The notes beneath the pieces were generated by a model that saw nothing but the letters and a program-made list of their open reading frames with translations, was not told where the DNA came from and did no database searches. DNA of 64,000 nucleotides, taken from the NCBI RefSeq assembly GCF_000005505.3, contig NC_016134.3, positions 29,401,584-29,465,583 of the forward strand, given 5' to 3'. The stretch comes from Brachypodium distachyon. Taxonomy: Eukaryota; Streptophyta; Magnoliopsida; Poales; Poaceae. The translations under genes and the position numbers were made by a program. How positions within the stretch are numbered: position 1 is the first letter of the stretch; each line of letters begins with the position of its first letter. Below, in pieces: positions 11,445 to 27,240 of the stretch.

Positions 11445-12674
11445 CTTCGCCCCCCATGCTATGGTAAGTCTTCTACCTGTACATTCTTTTTACCATTAAC
11501 ATGTAGTAGTATGCTAACGTTATGATGATTCAGAACAAGAAGTGGCCAATTCGTTGGAAAGACTCCTGGAGCAAGGGAAAGAAGCACCTTGAACAGGTAC
11601 ACTTCATTGGTTCGAAGTGCAAACAAAGGACTAGCGGTTTGTAAATTATACGCAAATTAAGTAGCCTTGTTTGGCCCTGAATTTGTTGTCATCTAGCTGG
11701 ATGTTGTTGTTAATGCTTCTTACTGTTGTCTTTGATTGCTTGTTCTGTATTATCACCCGGCACTGCAGGATAAGCTTGTATCATGATTTACTTTGCAATA
11801 TTTTCTGCCCTGCTTGCTGCGTCGGATGGCAGCGGGTTGGAAGTTGATACTCTTTTCTTCTGTTTTCTCTATGGCAAACTTTCCTGCAAACTCTTGTTTA
11901 TGTTTTTTTTTCCTCCATGAAAGTGGTCCTATATGCCTCTTGCCTAAAAAACTTAGTCCTATTTAACAACTGTGCTTCCAATGGGCGCAGACAGTCCCTC
12001 ATTTGCAAGTTCACAGCTTGCAGGCCACGGCGTTTTTTGGTCTAATCCTTAACCAATCCAGATTCCTAGTGAAACGCAGTGTTGTGAACTTCGGACCATG
12101 TCTGCATTTTCTGAAGGTGGTGAGCTTGCATAGTCCACACATTAGTTTTTTGCTTTCAGATTGCAAACAAGTTGGATTCGGTGTTCTGAGAACCCAACTC
12201 TTTCAAGAAATTTTCAGGTAAGAACTTGTCTCATCTCTCTACCTCTATTCTAACCATTGATCGATCGAGGAAGGTAAGACCATGGTACTATTTGTTCCAA
12301 CTAGAAGTGACAGCTCTATCAAAACCTTCTCTAGGGAACCAGCAAAATTCAAAATAAAAGGGTTTTGCTATCTTTGGTGGAGTATTACTGTAAACCATCA
12401 ACAGTTACCAGCCTGATCTGAAACAGATTTATTTAAAACAGTAAGATAATCACCATTCCAAAAGTTGTTTACTTAATTAGGGTGGTAAAACACAGTATAC
12501 TTTCTGATGTCCATCTCCCATCGGAGTACGCTGATGATCTCAACCTGTAATTTAACAACGACTGACACACTGGCTACAGTGCCCTCTCAAGCTCATCAAT
12601 GCCGGCGCTAGCTAGCAGCAGCACTCTCATCACTGGTTTTCACTCACAGGCGTTGAAGCTTGATGCGATTAGGA
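11445..12674 (+). other. 3' region of the DUF594 gene, then spacer
   Basis: Just past the stop, ATG|GTAAGT (about 11464) and a later TTCAG (about 11534), then ACAG|GTACAC, look like introns in the 3' untranslated region. No second gene was seen before the aldolase stop at 12675. Confidence 0.35.
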
Positions 12675-15121
12675 TCAGTAGCTGTAGTTCTTGACGAACA
12701 TGCCTTCCTTGGCGGCGGCGGCCTCGCCGTCGCTGGTGTACTTCCCCAGCTGCGCCAGGGAGTTTGCCTTGGCGCGCAGCAGCAGTGCCTCCTGCGCCGC
12801 CGCCACGTTCTCCGGCCGTCCTCCCCACGTCTTCAGGCACGTGTTCTGCAGCGCCCTCGCGTATGAGAAGGACACGTGCCACGGGTTCGGCGACTGGTTC
12901 ATCGCGTTCAGGTTCAGCGTTGCCTCCACCTCTGACTGCCCGCCCGACAGGAACTGAATCCACCAAGAACAAGATATCATTCATGAACAATGGATAACTA
13001 AGATGATCCATGATTGTGCATATGTATATGTATAGTGAAGGATTGGTTGCTGACCATGATGCCGGGGACGGAAGGAGGGATCCTCCTCTGGAGGAGCTTG
13101 AGGGTGTAGCTGGCGACTTGCTCAGGGGTGGCCCGCTCCTTGCACTCGGCGCCGGGTGTCACCATGCTGGGCTTGAGGAGGATGCCCTCGAACAAGACGT
13201 TGTTCTGGGCCATGTAGTAGAAAGTCTCCGCCCACACCTTCTGCGCCACCTCGAAGGTCCTGTCGATGCCGTGCTCGCCGTCCAGCAGGATCTCCGGCTC
13301 CACAATCGGCACCAGACCGTTGTCCTGGAACATCAAGAAACCAGAGGTTTACATGTTGTTACAAATTTTTAAAATGTCATACCTGACCATTGTACTGTAA
13401 AATGTTTTGGTCTGTCGGAAAACGGCAAGAATGAATACCTGAGAGATGGCAGCGTAACGGGCAAGACCCCATGCAGCTTCCTTGACAGCAAGCTCAGATG
13501 GGCCGTTGGGGATGCTGACGACAGTGCGCCTGCAGGAGAACTTCATGTCAGGCATGGAGCTATGACATAATGGAAGGTAAACTGTTCTTGTAGGTACAAG
13601 TTTCTCACCACTTGGCGAAGCGGGCGCCTTGCTGGTAGTAGGCTGCCTCACGGGAGGCAAGGCCATCAAGACCTTGGCACCATGACTCGTCGTTGGAACC
13701 AACGAGTGGCACAAGACCCTGTGAATGAGCACCGGTTTAGAAGTATGTTATGTTTTCTGAACTCGAAATGAACCCGGGTCATCTGTTTTAGTTGGATTTA
13801 AAAGTAAATATGGTTATTCTGATGCATCCTTAGTAGTAGTAGCGGTCTCTATCTTTAATTTGCATGCTTGTTCTGTTTTACAAGTATGCCGGCTATACTT
13901 ACTTTAGTTCTTATGCAGCTATTGGTACAAAATAATTTGGATATACCTCATGTTTACACTTCCATTTGACTAGAGTGAATTTTCATGCCGATGCTGGTGA
14001 CAGTGATTTTCTTTCGAAATTATCACAACAATTCCAAATATAGGATTAGTTCTGATAAAGAACAACAAAATCAAGTGTCATTTTGGGGTGAAATCAGTTG
14101 ACTGCATACCTTGTCAACCTTGATGCCGGGAACGATTCCCTGCTCGACAAGGATGTCAACAATCTTCTTGCCATCAACAGTCGATTGGTAGAGGGTCTCC
14201 TCGAAGAGGATAGCACCAGAGATGTAATTTCCCAGGCCTGGTGGAGTGACAAGGAGGGTACGGTAAGCCTGGCGGTTAGCCTCAGTGTTCTCAAGGCCAA
14301 TCGAGTCAAGTCTCTTTCCACAGGTAGCATTGGACTCATCCATGGCTAGGATGCCCCTTCCTGGTGATGCGATGGTATTCTGTAGCAGGAAAAATAAAAC
14401 TTGAGAGATCTTCTAAACCATAATAGAAATTTTACTTTTGTAAAGTTGATTTATGCTAGTAAGGATTCAAAGTTCATAAGTGACCAGTTGTGATTTGTTA
14501 TGACTTACGAACCTTCAGATCGGTCACTGAGCTTAAGCAGGAGAATACATGGAGTTAAATAAAGATGCATCCTGTCTAATCATTACAGCTAGTGGTGGGT
14601 AACCTGTGTCATGTATTAATGCAGATCCCTAATTTAGAACATATTACCTATATGTTTTAAGTTTCACAAGCCCTTTTTGGTACAACACAGCAGCAAGTAG
14701 CAACCATATCTCTTTAGCTTGCAGTGATAAAGAAGATAGAGAATTTTACTGTACTGATGCAGTATAGACTAGCATACGTTTGAAAATGGAGATTTGGACT
14801 AGTGATTTGGTACATTTGAATCGTGATGGAACCAAAACAGCCAAACAATTTGCCTTTGCTGATATTCTCTTATATCTATCTTGACAACATATCTAATTCC
14901 CATTTCACAGTGCTACCCATCCAGACTAGACACATATGCATGGAATTTTTTGGCAGAATTGCAAGCAAGCATACCGCGGTCTTGACAAGTTCATCAGCGT
15001 ATGCGCTGGCACGGACAACCATGGAGACGGTCATCTGCTTGGGAGTGGCAGCCTGGCGGGTGGCGCCCCATTCGGACTTCTTGGGAAGGAAAGACGATTT
15101 GAGGATAGTAGCCGAGGCCAT
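12675..15121 (-). CDS. chloroplastic fructose-bisphosphate aldolase, class I
   Basis: Six exons: complement of 14975-15121, 14110-14379, 13609-13718, 13439-13529, 13055-13324 and 12675-12953. All have GT-AG introns and consistent phase, giving 388 residues, the usual plastid aldolase length. The first exon encodes a Ser/Thr/Lys-rich transit peptide (from [11 protein letters not shown] to about residue 38). The mature enzyme shows [18 protein letters not shown], the Schiff-base lysine in [13 protein letters not shown] (about Lys257), FLSGGQSE in the last exon and the conserved C-terminal Tyr (KNYSY). It cleaves or condenses fructose-1,6-bisphosphate (and sedoheptulose-1,7-bisphosphate) in the Calvin cycle in the stroma. 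No defects seen. From memory, a rice chromosome 11 aldolase is the likely orthologue. Confidence 0.95.
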
Positions 15122-17037
15122 TGTTTCTGGCTCCAAAGGCAAGAGGATCAGGTGCTACCCTCTTCTTTGACACAAGCTTGCAATTGCAGCCTTTCCTTAG
15201 GGGGGGTGAGAAGTGAAGCGCCTGCTCAGATTTAAGGGTGAGTACCTGAGTACAAAGGATATGAGTTGTGAGGTGGAGGCTGGCCTTCTGGATATGAATG
15301 GCTGTGATTTGGTTGCTCCAATCCTCTTGCCACCTTCTGTTTTTGTCCTGGCTCTGCCACATGCTTGTCTCTATGATTTCCTTAGCTTCTCTGTGTACCA
15401 TGTAAAATCTGCAATACTGGAATTTTATCGTTTGCGCTGCACCGTCCATAAATATTATCTGGACATTCTTGACCTTAAGGATGGTCTTGGCTGATGAACA
15501 ATTCTGGGTTTCTGTGGGCGCATTTCGCCGAGGAGTAGTGCCCATGAGCATCTTTCGACGGTTGAGATGCCCTGATGTATTACATCCATGAATTTTGCCA
15601 GTAACCATCAATTACGTGGAATACACAGTTTTTTCTGTCATTGGTTTGGTGATAACCATTCCAGCTGTGAGTTGTTTGTAGGGTGCAGGGTGGCTTGTGT
15701 GGCAGACACCATTCTTCTTGTGCCCCAGTGCCTGGCAGCAGAAGGCATATCCACCACAACTCCCTGCCAAGGATGACATTAAGAGGATACCAACCATGTA
15801 GCAATCTTGCATATCATTCCTGGACCTTTGCGACTCCTGATACATGATGATTTAAAATTAAGAAAAAAATCTCTGTTTCTACCCTTACTAAATATTAGAA
15901 ATTACAAAATTTTATAGAATTTAATTTCACAATGCATTTAGTGGGAACTAGTAGAAAGTATCACACACTGGCTATGGATTATTTTTAGAGAAACATGGAT
16001 ATGAACATGCATTTTTTTTTCAGAGTGAAGATCTTTCAAAATATTAACATCAGAAAAGAAATTAGGCACCCTTGTCACTAATCACCAAAAACATTAACAT
16101 CACAGAGCAAGTTGGTATATGGAACCTACTGCCCTCAATGAAAAAGGACACAGAGTACCATGAAAGGGATTTTACTACTATTGAATAACAAAAGCTGATA
16201 GTTACAAATTGTTCACAAGTACACAAGGTTGGCCTACTTAAATCAGATGATCTCCTATAACTCGGGAGAAATACATCCAAGACTCCCTGCTGTGGTGTAT
16301 GTGCCTTTTTCTGTAAAGAGTATGAGCATGCCTGAACAAAAAAGTGAAAAACATCCACTATCACAAGCTTCATATGCACCAGACCTTAACTCTGATCACC
16401 ATCGTTTAATGCATCTACTGTGCAGCTGTATCATTTCTTTCATCAGTTCAGGCAGAAGATAGGTTTGCACAGACAATTATTTCCTTTGCTGCCAGCACAT
16501 AAATTCATCACATCTGAAGCTAACTTGTAATGAAGCACAGGAAGCACAGTCTATCCTTCAGTTTAATGCATTCTATCCTCCGTAACAAACAAAAGATACC
16601 ATGTGTTGGGCTGCATATCAATCGAAGGTACCATAAGTTCAGTTGTTTCAACCAGCAGAAATTGAAAATCAAGCATCATGCGTGATCTCCATTTACTCTG
16701 GCATTATGTATTTGGTTGAACACAAATGAAGTTAACTTCTGATTTAATCTGACTGTCAGGGCAGCCTCTGATGGGAGTGTTTCTCCATACATACCGGGTG
16801 GACCGTGGCTGGTGAGGTCCAGGTTTGTAGCTCCAGAAGGCAAGCAGGGGCCAAGTTCCTTTCTCTTGCTTGTTCAAAAGATGTGTTCATCAATCTCCAC
16901 TCCTTGTGAATTGTGATACTCGTAAAGCCTTGCGATTCCTCTGCTTATTCTTTCCTTTCCAGGAACATACAAAAGTACAAATTGCTGGGAAACTAGTGCT
17001 GGCTGTAGTTCATTCTGGACATAGAAGGTTGTGACAT
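15122..17037. other. aldolase upstream region and spacer
   Basis: It holds the aldolase 5' leader and promoter (minus strand) and the 3' region of the Integrator-like gene. An out-of-frame minus-strand frame at 14994-15611 overlaps the aldolase first exon and has no family character. No other gene was recognised. Confidence 0.4.
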
Positions 17038-18504
17038 CTAGTTTGAGCAAACTCTCTTCAACTCTGCTGCTTTAGAAACCTCATTAATCTGTTTACCACA
17101 AGCTTCTTCAGCTGCTCCAGGACTGCTACTAGATAAAAAAGCCACAAGCTTCTGCCTCAGCAATGGCGATAGCTTCTCGCAGCACATCAACACGTCCAAT
17201 GAAGGAACCACTCCTTTCTTCACCAGCACTGTAAATGCGCACCTCACGCACTGTGCAATGGCCTCCTTCCTCCGAACCTCATAGTTATCGATCAGAAGAA
17301 ACAAGAACTCAAGCAGCATGTTTGTGATATCTACATACTGAGATACCGAGTTCACCATCAGGAGCATTGCAGGCTCGATGTTCATGACATTACCCTTAAC
17401 CTCATCGAAAAACAACCAGTCATAGAACAGTGCCAACTTCACATTGGCCGCGACGTAGCCCTTGCTGCAGCTCGTGAGCAACCAGCCGATGATTGCCCAG
17501 CGGGCAATGACGCCTGACTGTATGACCTCGTTCGTCGGGTGGTACCCGCAGCATATGAACCGGACAATGTCCGGTACCCTCTCCTCCCCTCCAGGCACCA
17601 TCAAGTGCTTCCTCGCAAACCAAAGCTGGTACCTCTTCTGACTCCCCCACTTCACATTCTTCATAAGGAACAGCAGTTGTATCTCCATCTCCGGCGAGAT
17701 CGCCAATGCTGTGCACCAACCGGGCGTGCTGACCCAGCCAATGTCCACGGCGGCACGCTCCGACATCAGGTCTTTCCACAGTCCCTGGAACTCCGGCACG
17801 AGCACCAGTTCATGGAGTGACAGCACGAGGTCCCTCCCGATCAGCGAGCATGGTTGGAAGTGATCCCGGAGCACAGAGACGCAGAAGGACACCAGCTTCT
17901 CCCTGCATTCTTCGAGGTTCTTCACGTGCTTGCATTCCTCACAGTTGTTGACGCACTCGGCGCGAGGAGAGGGGAGGACCGGATCGAGGCGGTTCCGGGC
18001 GAGGAGGCGGAGGAAGGCGAAGACGGCGGAGGCGAGGAGCTGGGGCTCCTCGGCGGCGAGAAAGGGGGAATTGTCACGGATGATATCGAGGAGGCGGGCG
18101 TCGCCATGGAAGGGCACGCGGCGGAGGAGGGAGAGGAGGAGGGGCGCGAACCCCGGCGCGGCGGCGCGGGCGAGCTCGGCGGCCGCGAGGAGGAGGCGGG
18201 CGCGGGGGTGGGGGAGGAGGAGCGGGAAGGGGAGCGAGAGGAGCGCGGAGGCGAAGGCGGAGTAGAAGGCCGGGAAGCGGGCGCCGGCGGCGTGGAGGAG
18301 CACGAGGAGGCGGCGCGGGAGAGGGGAGGATGGGTCGGTGAGGAAGGAGAAGGCTAGGGCGTGCGGGAGATGCGGGGAGGAGAGGTCGGATGCGGACGGG
18401 GTGGGGAGGAGGAGGTGCGCGGCGAGGAGCGGGTGCTCCGGGGAGGACGGGGTCGTCGGGGACGGATGGTGCTCGCCGCCGGCCAGCAGTCGCGGCGGCG
18501 CCAT
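17038..18504 (-). CDS. Integrator complex subunit 3-like protein
   Basis: One uninterrupted frame of 488 codons starting at ATG 18504 (MAPPRLLAGG). An upstream extension of the frame to 18588 begins at GTG and was not used. Residues 1-180 are Leu/Ala/Pro-rich, encoded by very GC-rich sequence. From about 190 the protein matches my memory of the INTS3 N-terminal domain: SLIGRDLVLSLHELVLVPEFQGLWKDLM, then LALFYDWLFFDEVKG and a helical-repeat-like end. INTS3 belongs to the Integrator complex, which processes snRNA 3' ends and, with SOSS proteins, acts in the DNA damage response. Animal INTS3 is about twice as long, so this is either a short plant form or only the N-terminal half. Codon phase is intact throughout. 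Confidence 0.7.
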   Translation of the reverse strand: MAPPRLLAGGEHHPSPTTPSSPEHPLLAAHLLLPTPSASDLSSPHLPHALAFSFLTDPSSPLPRRLLVLLHAAGARFPAFYSAFASALLSLPFPLLLPHPRARLLLAAAELARAAAPGFAPLLLSLLRRVPFHGDARLLDIIRDNSPFLAAEEPQLLASAVFAFLRLLARNRLDPVLPSPRAECVNNCEECKHVKNLEECREKLVSFCVSVLRDHFQPCSLIGRDLVLSLHELVLVPEFQGLWKDLMSERAAVDIGWVSTPGWCTALAISPEMEIQLLFLMKNVKWGSQKRYQLWFARKHLMVPGGEERVPDIVRFICCGYHPTNEVIQSGVIARWAIIGWLLTSCSKGYVAANVKLALFYDWLFFDEVKGNVMNIEPAMLLMVNSVSQYVDITNMLLEFLFLLIDNYEVRRKEAIAQCVRCAFTVLVKKGVVPSLDVLMCCEKLSPLLRQKLVAFLSSSSPGAAEEACGKQINEVSKAAELKRVCSN

Positions 18505-19421
18505 TGGAGATGCAGCAGATTTTGGGCTTGTATTTAGGGGTATAGAGGGGATTTTGGATAGGTCATCCACATATAAAACGGCCCACACACAAGACCCTTT
18601 TGCCCAAAAAAAGTACTTTTTGCTCTAAAAAAAAGTACTCCTCTAAAAAAAGTACTTTTGCTTGTATTTGAGTAGTAACAAAATTAAATGAGAATCCACC
18701 TTTAAAGAAACAAATCCTGTCAAAAAAAATTGAATCATAATTTTTACATTAAGAAAGAAGCAGAATTTTCTTCTAAATCGATATTTTTAAACGGTTCAGT
18801 TTTATCTTTTTATGAAAAATATAAATATTTACAGCGTATTAACACATGGCAAAATTAACACCTAATAAAGTTCAGTAAATAATCGTTTTTATTTAGGTGT
18901 TATTTTGCGAACTGAATGAAAAGAACATAATGCTAGAACATGATAGTAGAATGTATGCACTAGCAAAAAAAAATGCAATGCATCCATCCTACTGACAGCT
19001 GATAAGAATTCAACATGTTGCTTCCTGTTTATAAGGAATTTCAAACCTGTAACCCACACAGAGAAGCAGGATCTGAACAAATTGGAACTACATTGGCATT
19101 TAAGGCTTTAGCATGAACCTACTGCACTTGTACTTTGACAGGGAACAGAAACATTGATACTAATCCCCAGCTACCACCAACCATGTTCAACAACCTACAA
19201 TGACAGGAATACATATAACAGTTGGTTCAATGTTCATCGCATTATAACCTCCACTCCAGCATCTAAGATTTGGTTACAAGGTAGACAGTGCGCCATTTCT
19301 CCCCCACTCTAGCTACTGCCACGAAAATCCATCTCTCGGATTAGTCCAGTTGATGAGGCACGCAAAAACTTCCAGAAAATGGCATCCACCGGGCCTGGCA
19401 TTTCCTTCCTGTGACGACGAG
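18505..19421. other. spacer and CDPK 3' region
   Basis: AT-rich, with three AAAAGTACTTTT-like words near 18608-18660. The part nearest 19421 should be the CDPK 3' untranslated region (minus strand). No gene recognised. Confidence 0.4.
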
Positions 19422-22815
<3,394 letters not shown>

Positions 22816-23343
22816 TGGCGACTCCCCCGGCGCTGACCCTGGATCAAGAAACGAAGCGAAGTCAGGAAAATCAGGGGAAAGGCGGCGGCAGGATGCGATT
22901 CAAGAAGAACCGGTCAAAAAGGGGAAGCTCATTCACCTCCGATGGGGGATTCCGGCGCTTTTCCCCAGGTATTTCCTACGGATTACGGCAGAACAACACA
23001 GAAAGCTCCCTGGATCTAGCAACGGGGCTCCGGGAGATTCTTGGGGGGTTTTCCAACCCAATCGACGAGATTAAGAACCAGCCAGGAAGACAAAAGTAGC
23101 TTTGCTACGGGAGGTTTAAGACCAAAAAAGCCTGGAGCAAACAAGATAAGGGAGAAGAAATCTCGCTCTCACTTTCTCAGGTGTCAATCAAATGGGTGGG
23201 GGAAGAACAAGAAGATGCAATCTCGCAGAAAAGGAAACCACTGTCGAGCTACAACTGCGAGTTGAAGGGAGCAAGTCAGGTCGCACAAAAGGACAGGATC
23301 TTGGTGGTGGTGGCGCTGCTGCTGGTGATGGCTCCGTCCAATT

Positions 23344-23350
23344 CTTTATA
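23344..23350 (-). promoter_or_regulatory. candidate TATA box of the CDPK gene
   Basis: On the minus strand the sequence reads CCTATAAAGAATT, a good plant TATA context, about 530 bp upstream of the CDPK ATG. Transcription would start near 23315, leaving a leader of about 500 bases. This is a sequence match only. Confidence 0.45.
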
Positions 23351-23747
23351 GGAGTTCCTTTTGCGGGGATGGGATATGGATGACGAAGATGGTAATCGCT
23401 TTGGTTTCTTGGGGCTGGGAAATGGTAAAAAGGGGCTGGCTGTGGGTTGGTGAAGAAGGGAGGAAGGGGATTTGCTGGGATGGTTAGGTCTAAGGCTTTT
23501 CTTTCTCCATTGGCAAGAAGAGGAAGGAAGGAGGCAGGAAAGGAGGAGGCGGCCACGACGCTGGTCGTCGGAACCTCTCTTCACTGTCTTTCCTTTTTTA
23601 TTGTTTCCTTTTGTTTTCTAGAAAATCTTATAAGATCTGCCTATTTATTATTTTTGAACACATTAATACCTACTCGTTTATCATTGGAATCGATTAAAAT
23701 AAAATAAAAAATATGTACTTTCATCAGCAAATTAATTTTATTAAATA

Positions 23748-23861
23748 CTCACTCCTTCTTATACTAAGTGACTCAAATTTTTCTAAATATAGACGTATAT
23801 ATACACTAAAATACGTCTAGATACATCTAATATCTCGTCACTTGATATGGGACGGAAGGAG
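23748..23861. mobile_element. Stowaway MITE
   Basis: A 114-bp element with inverted ends (CTCACTCCTTCTTATACTAA against GGAAGGAG preceded by GATATGGGAC), flanked by TA on both sides. It matches the CTCCCTCCGT-type Stowaway family of grasses and resembles the copy at 30984-31096. Non-coding. Confidence 0.85.
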
Positions 23862-26686
23862 TATGTCTTTTTGGTGGGAAAATTGTAGTAAATTCAGTAT
23901 AATATAGTTCAGCGAAAGCAAGCTAAACCCTTAGCAATGTACTTCCTAATTCCAAAATAAAGACTTCACTTAAACCTTGCAATGGTCAGCAATAATTTTT
24001 GCGAAAACTGAAAAACCTACATGTTTCAAACTTGTTGTTGGGGAGGTTATGACCATCCTAAACTGAATGCGATATTCTTTTTTAGAAGTTTCATGGTAAG
24101 TACTAAAAAAAGTATTTAAAAAAAATGAGGCAATTGGATACTGAATGTTTGTTTACTCCATCAACTAAAAATTTGTATAAAATGCATTCTAAAATTTACT
24201 TTCGGTTTCAATTTACTCCAATGACGTGCTTTGTACAATTTTCCACCGTCGTGGCTGCCACACTAGCGAAAGAAGCACATACAACATGAGGAACCGAAGT
24301 GGCCGGGCATCATGTAATTTTTGTATTTAGGACCAGACATTTTGCAATCTTCACAGCTACGCCTCTCTCATTTTCTTTATCTTTCGACACAAGACGACTA
24401 AGAAAGTGGTGAACCGTGAGGGGGCAAGCAAGGTACCGGACACGCATGACTATCAGCCCGACATAGATGGAATCTTGACATCGATGACCTAGCGATCTTA
24501 GCCCAACCATCATCAATCCTCCTCCACTTCTCCTTTCGGTCGACCATAGTCTGCTTCCATTTGTCCCCTAGTCATTACACGTTCAAGGAGCAGACAAGAA
24601 CAAGACGGCCGCAAGCATCGTCTACTATTTGCATGTCGCCGCCTTCTTTCTGTATGATTATCCATGCTGAATTGAAAGATGGTTTGGGGAGAAAAGGGGA
24701 ATTTTCGAAAACTAGAGATCTGACAAGGGTTTTAGAGCAAATTTGAGACATATTGAGTGATCTTTTGCAAAATAAGCTAGCATGGAAGAAATTTACTTTC
24801 TCGCCGTGCATGCGTCATTCGTCGGCATGGCACACCATGGTGGCAAAAACTGTCCGAGATACATAGCTTTGGATTAAGGTGAATCTAAAAGCTAATTCTA
24901 GGGTGCACTTTTCTACCGTGTTCAAGTTGATGGAAAGGTGAACTTGCCAAATTCATGTATCCACCATGCAGTTACCTATTTCCTAAATGACCTGCCTTTT
25001 TCAGTGACATTTAGTGAAAAATTCAAGAGAAAAAAACAGAGATTGGATGCACAAGTTTGGGTTCAGAGACAGGGCTCACGGGAATTTATTTGTGCACAAG
25101 GCTATGACGACAGGGACAGCAGTGAGAATCCCTGAACAATAAAATACTAAAATCCAAGGGTTTGACATGGGGTTCATCAAGCTCATGCCTTTGTTTTCTA
25201 TGGATTAGTACCTCATTGCCCTTGTTTATTCCTGCCATTCCTCTGCATCTTGACCTTTTCCTTTTTGCACATTCAGAGGTACACGCATCTTCCTTGGCAT
25301 TTGCTATTGCCTTCCTGGTTCCCTCTTCTACACATTTTATTAATTATTATTAATCAGTGGTTACAACTTGTGATCATCTGGAGATTTGTATAATGGAGCA
25401 TACATGTCAATTTTATTTCCTTTGAGTTAGATGGATAGGTGATGGTCCATTGCCTCCATGGTGTAGCCGTGGTATTTGTTTTTTTCCAGTGGTGGCCCCT
25501 CTAAATAACTCTCAGTTGGTACTATAGACTGTAGCACTAATGAAGACAATTAAGCACGAAATTTTCTGCGCCAACAAGGACCTACTACTAGGCATGAAGA
25601 TAACACTATCCAAATTCTATCCTAAAAAAATCCCAAACAGAAGTCACTAAACAGGACAGGAACAACATCTCATATTTTTAATCAGCAACCAATCGTGCAA
25701 CACCTATGCTTCTACTTTGCACAAACCCCACATGCAGTTGCCAACTTTCCATGTCATGAATCCTGGTGATACTTGATGAGATCCAGAGAAAGGCTTGGGT
25801 GGCTTCTTCAAGGATCCCATCTGTCTTTCTTTTTTTTTGCGGATATCCCATCTGTCTTTCCCATAAAATAAATAAATCACTTTCCTGTTGAAAGGAAGGA
25901 AAACTCATGATAGCTCCCAAAGAGTAGATTCAGGATTGGATCATGGGGCACACAAAATGGGGGTGCTGATGCTGTGCCATTTGCAGGACAGAGGACAATG
26001 AGAAGCATGGGGGTGGTGGTGAGGCATCTCCATCCATCAATCACTGTCAATTCTGTGAGCATCTACCAAACCTTTCAAGGATAAGAATTTGTACTACACA
26101 TATGCTCATTAATTAATGTTGTTGTTTTTTAAGAAGCTTTTCTTCTTCACAAAAACCGGAGATGTTATGGAATATGGATTTTTGGTTCATTAAGACCTTG
26201 AGAGGCTGCAGGTATGTGATGTATCATGTATATATAGCCATCTATCAGATTTTATCTGTGAATACAAAGCGTACATTTGATAGTTTTGCATACATAATCT
26301 ATCTGAAAAATATGTTTTAAAAGGAAATAGCCGCTTTGATACTTTAACTTTGGACGATGTATATGTATATAAACAGTCATTTCATAATCCTTGAACCTTA
26401 CTCTTGTCTCTTGGTCAAACAGTTGTACGTGTGGAGAGAAAACTTTGAAGTCAAGGGGAGACTAGAAAAAGTTCCAAAGCTTACTCATTCTGCTCTTGAA
26501 TTTATTTCAGTCGTGTCTTTTCAGTTCTTGGTCAACAGTCAAACCGTGTGGATGCTGCACCAAGATATTTTCCATCAGTGGACAGAACCTTGATTGATGG
26601 CGTTCTGTAATTTGTGATAAAATGATAGTAGCTTCACCGGTTTCAGAAGTGCCGCATGGAGATTTACCGTGTGTTAAAAGTTAATA

Positions 26687-26795
26687 CCTCGTTTCATAAT
26701 TTTTGTCTCAAATTTGCTCAAAAGTGGATGTATCTATTTCTAAAAAATGTCTAGATGAATGTAATATTTCGACAAGAATTATGAAACGGAGGAAG
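26687..26795. mobile_element. Stowaway-like MITE
   Basis: A 109-bp element with inverted ends: CTCGTTTCATAATT at the left, AATTATGAAACGGAGGAAG at the right, flanked by TA on both sides. The interior shares ATGTATCTATTT and TGTCTAGATG with other Stowaway copies in the window. Confidence 0.75.
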
Positions 26796-27061
26796 TATCA
26801 GTTACACTACACACAAATAAATTACGTTTAGTAATAAGATGATGTAACGAGATGGAAAGTCACCTTGTCAAACAACTTCTGTCATTTAAAAACAATAAAA
26901 TACAGTAATAAAAAATGATGCACTATCAAGCATAAGTTTTCTTTTTTTTTTTGCAAGAATGCACGAAGCATAATAAGTTGCATGCACACTAACAAAATTC
27001 AAATGGAATAGGTGCATTGATTTGATTAGAGGGAATGGCCCAAGAATTTCTTTATCGGTTT

Positions 27062-27240
27062 TGCTATTTCTCATGCGACCGAGAAATGATTATTTCTTAG
27101 CCGATGATAACAACTTTTGATTCAATCATTGAGATTCGTTTAAAATTAATGTGGATCCGATAGATAAGAAAATTTTCATTAGATGGCTACAATTGTCGAC
27201 TGAAAAATAACTATTTCTTAGGCAACTGTGAAATAGACAC
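27062..27240. mobile_element. unclassified 179-bp MITE-like element, copy 1
   Basis: This 179-bp segment matches 52211-52389 along its length. Both copies have imperfect inverted ends of about 45 bp containing TATTTCTTAG and AGAAAT words, with a shared centre including CAATCATTGAGATTCGT. Equal length and inverted ends suggest a small DNA transposon. Target duplications could not be set with confidence. Confidence 0.65.

Noticed and set aside
14994..15611. 205-residue minus-strand frame upstream of the aldolase
   Set aside because: It overlaps the aldolase first exon in another frame, shows no domain character and begins outside any supported exon.
17854..18357. Long plus-strand frame of Glu/Gly/Arg-rich protein
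   Set aside because: Antisense shadow of the GC-rich start of the Integrator-like gene; composition alone keeps it open.
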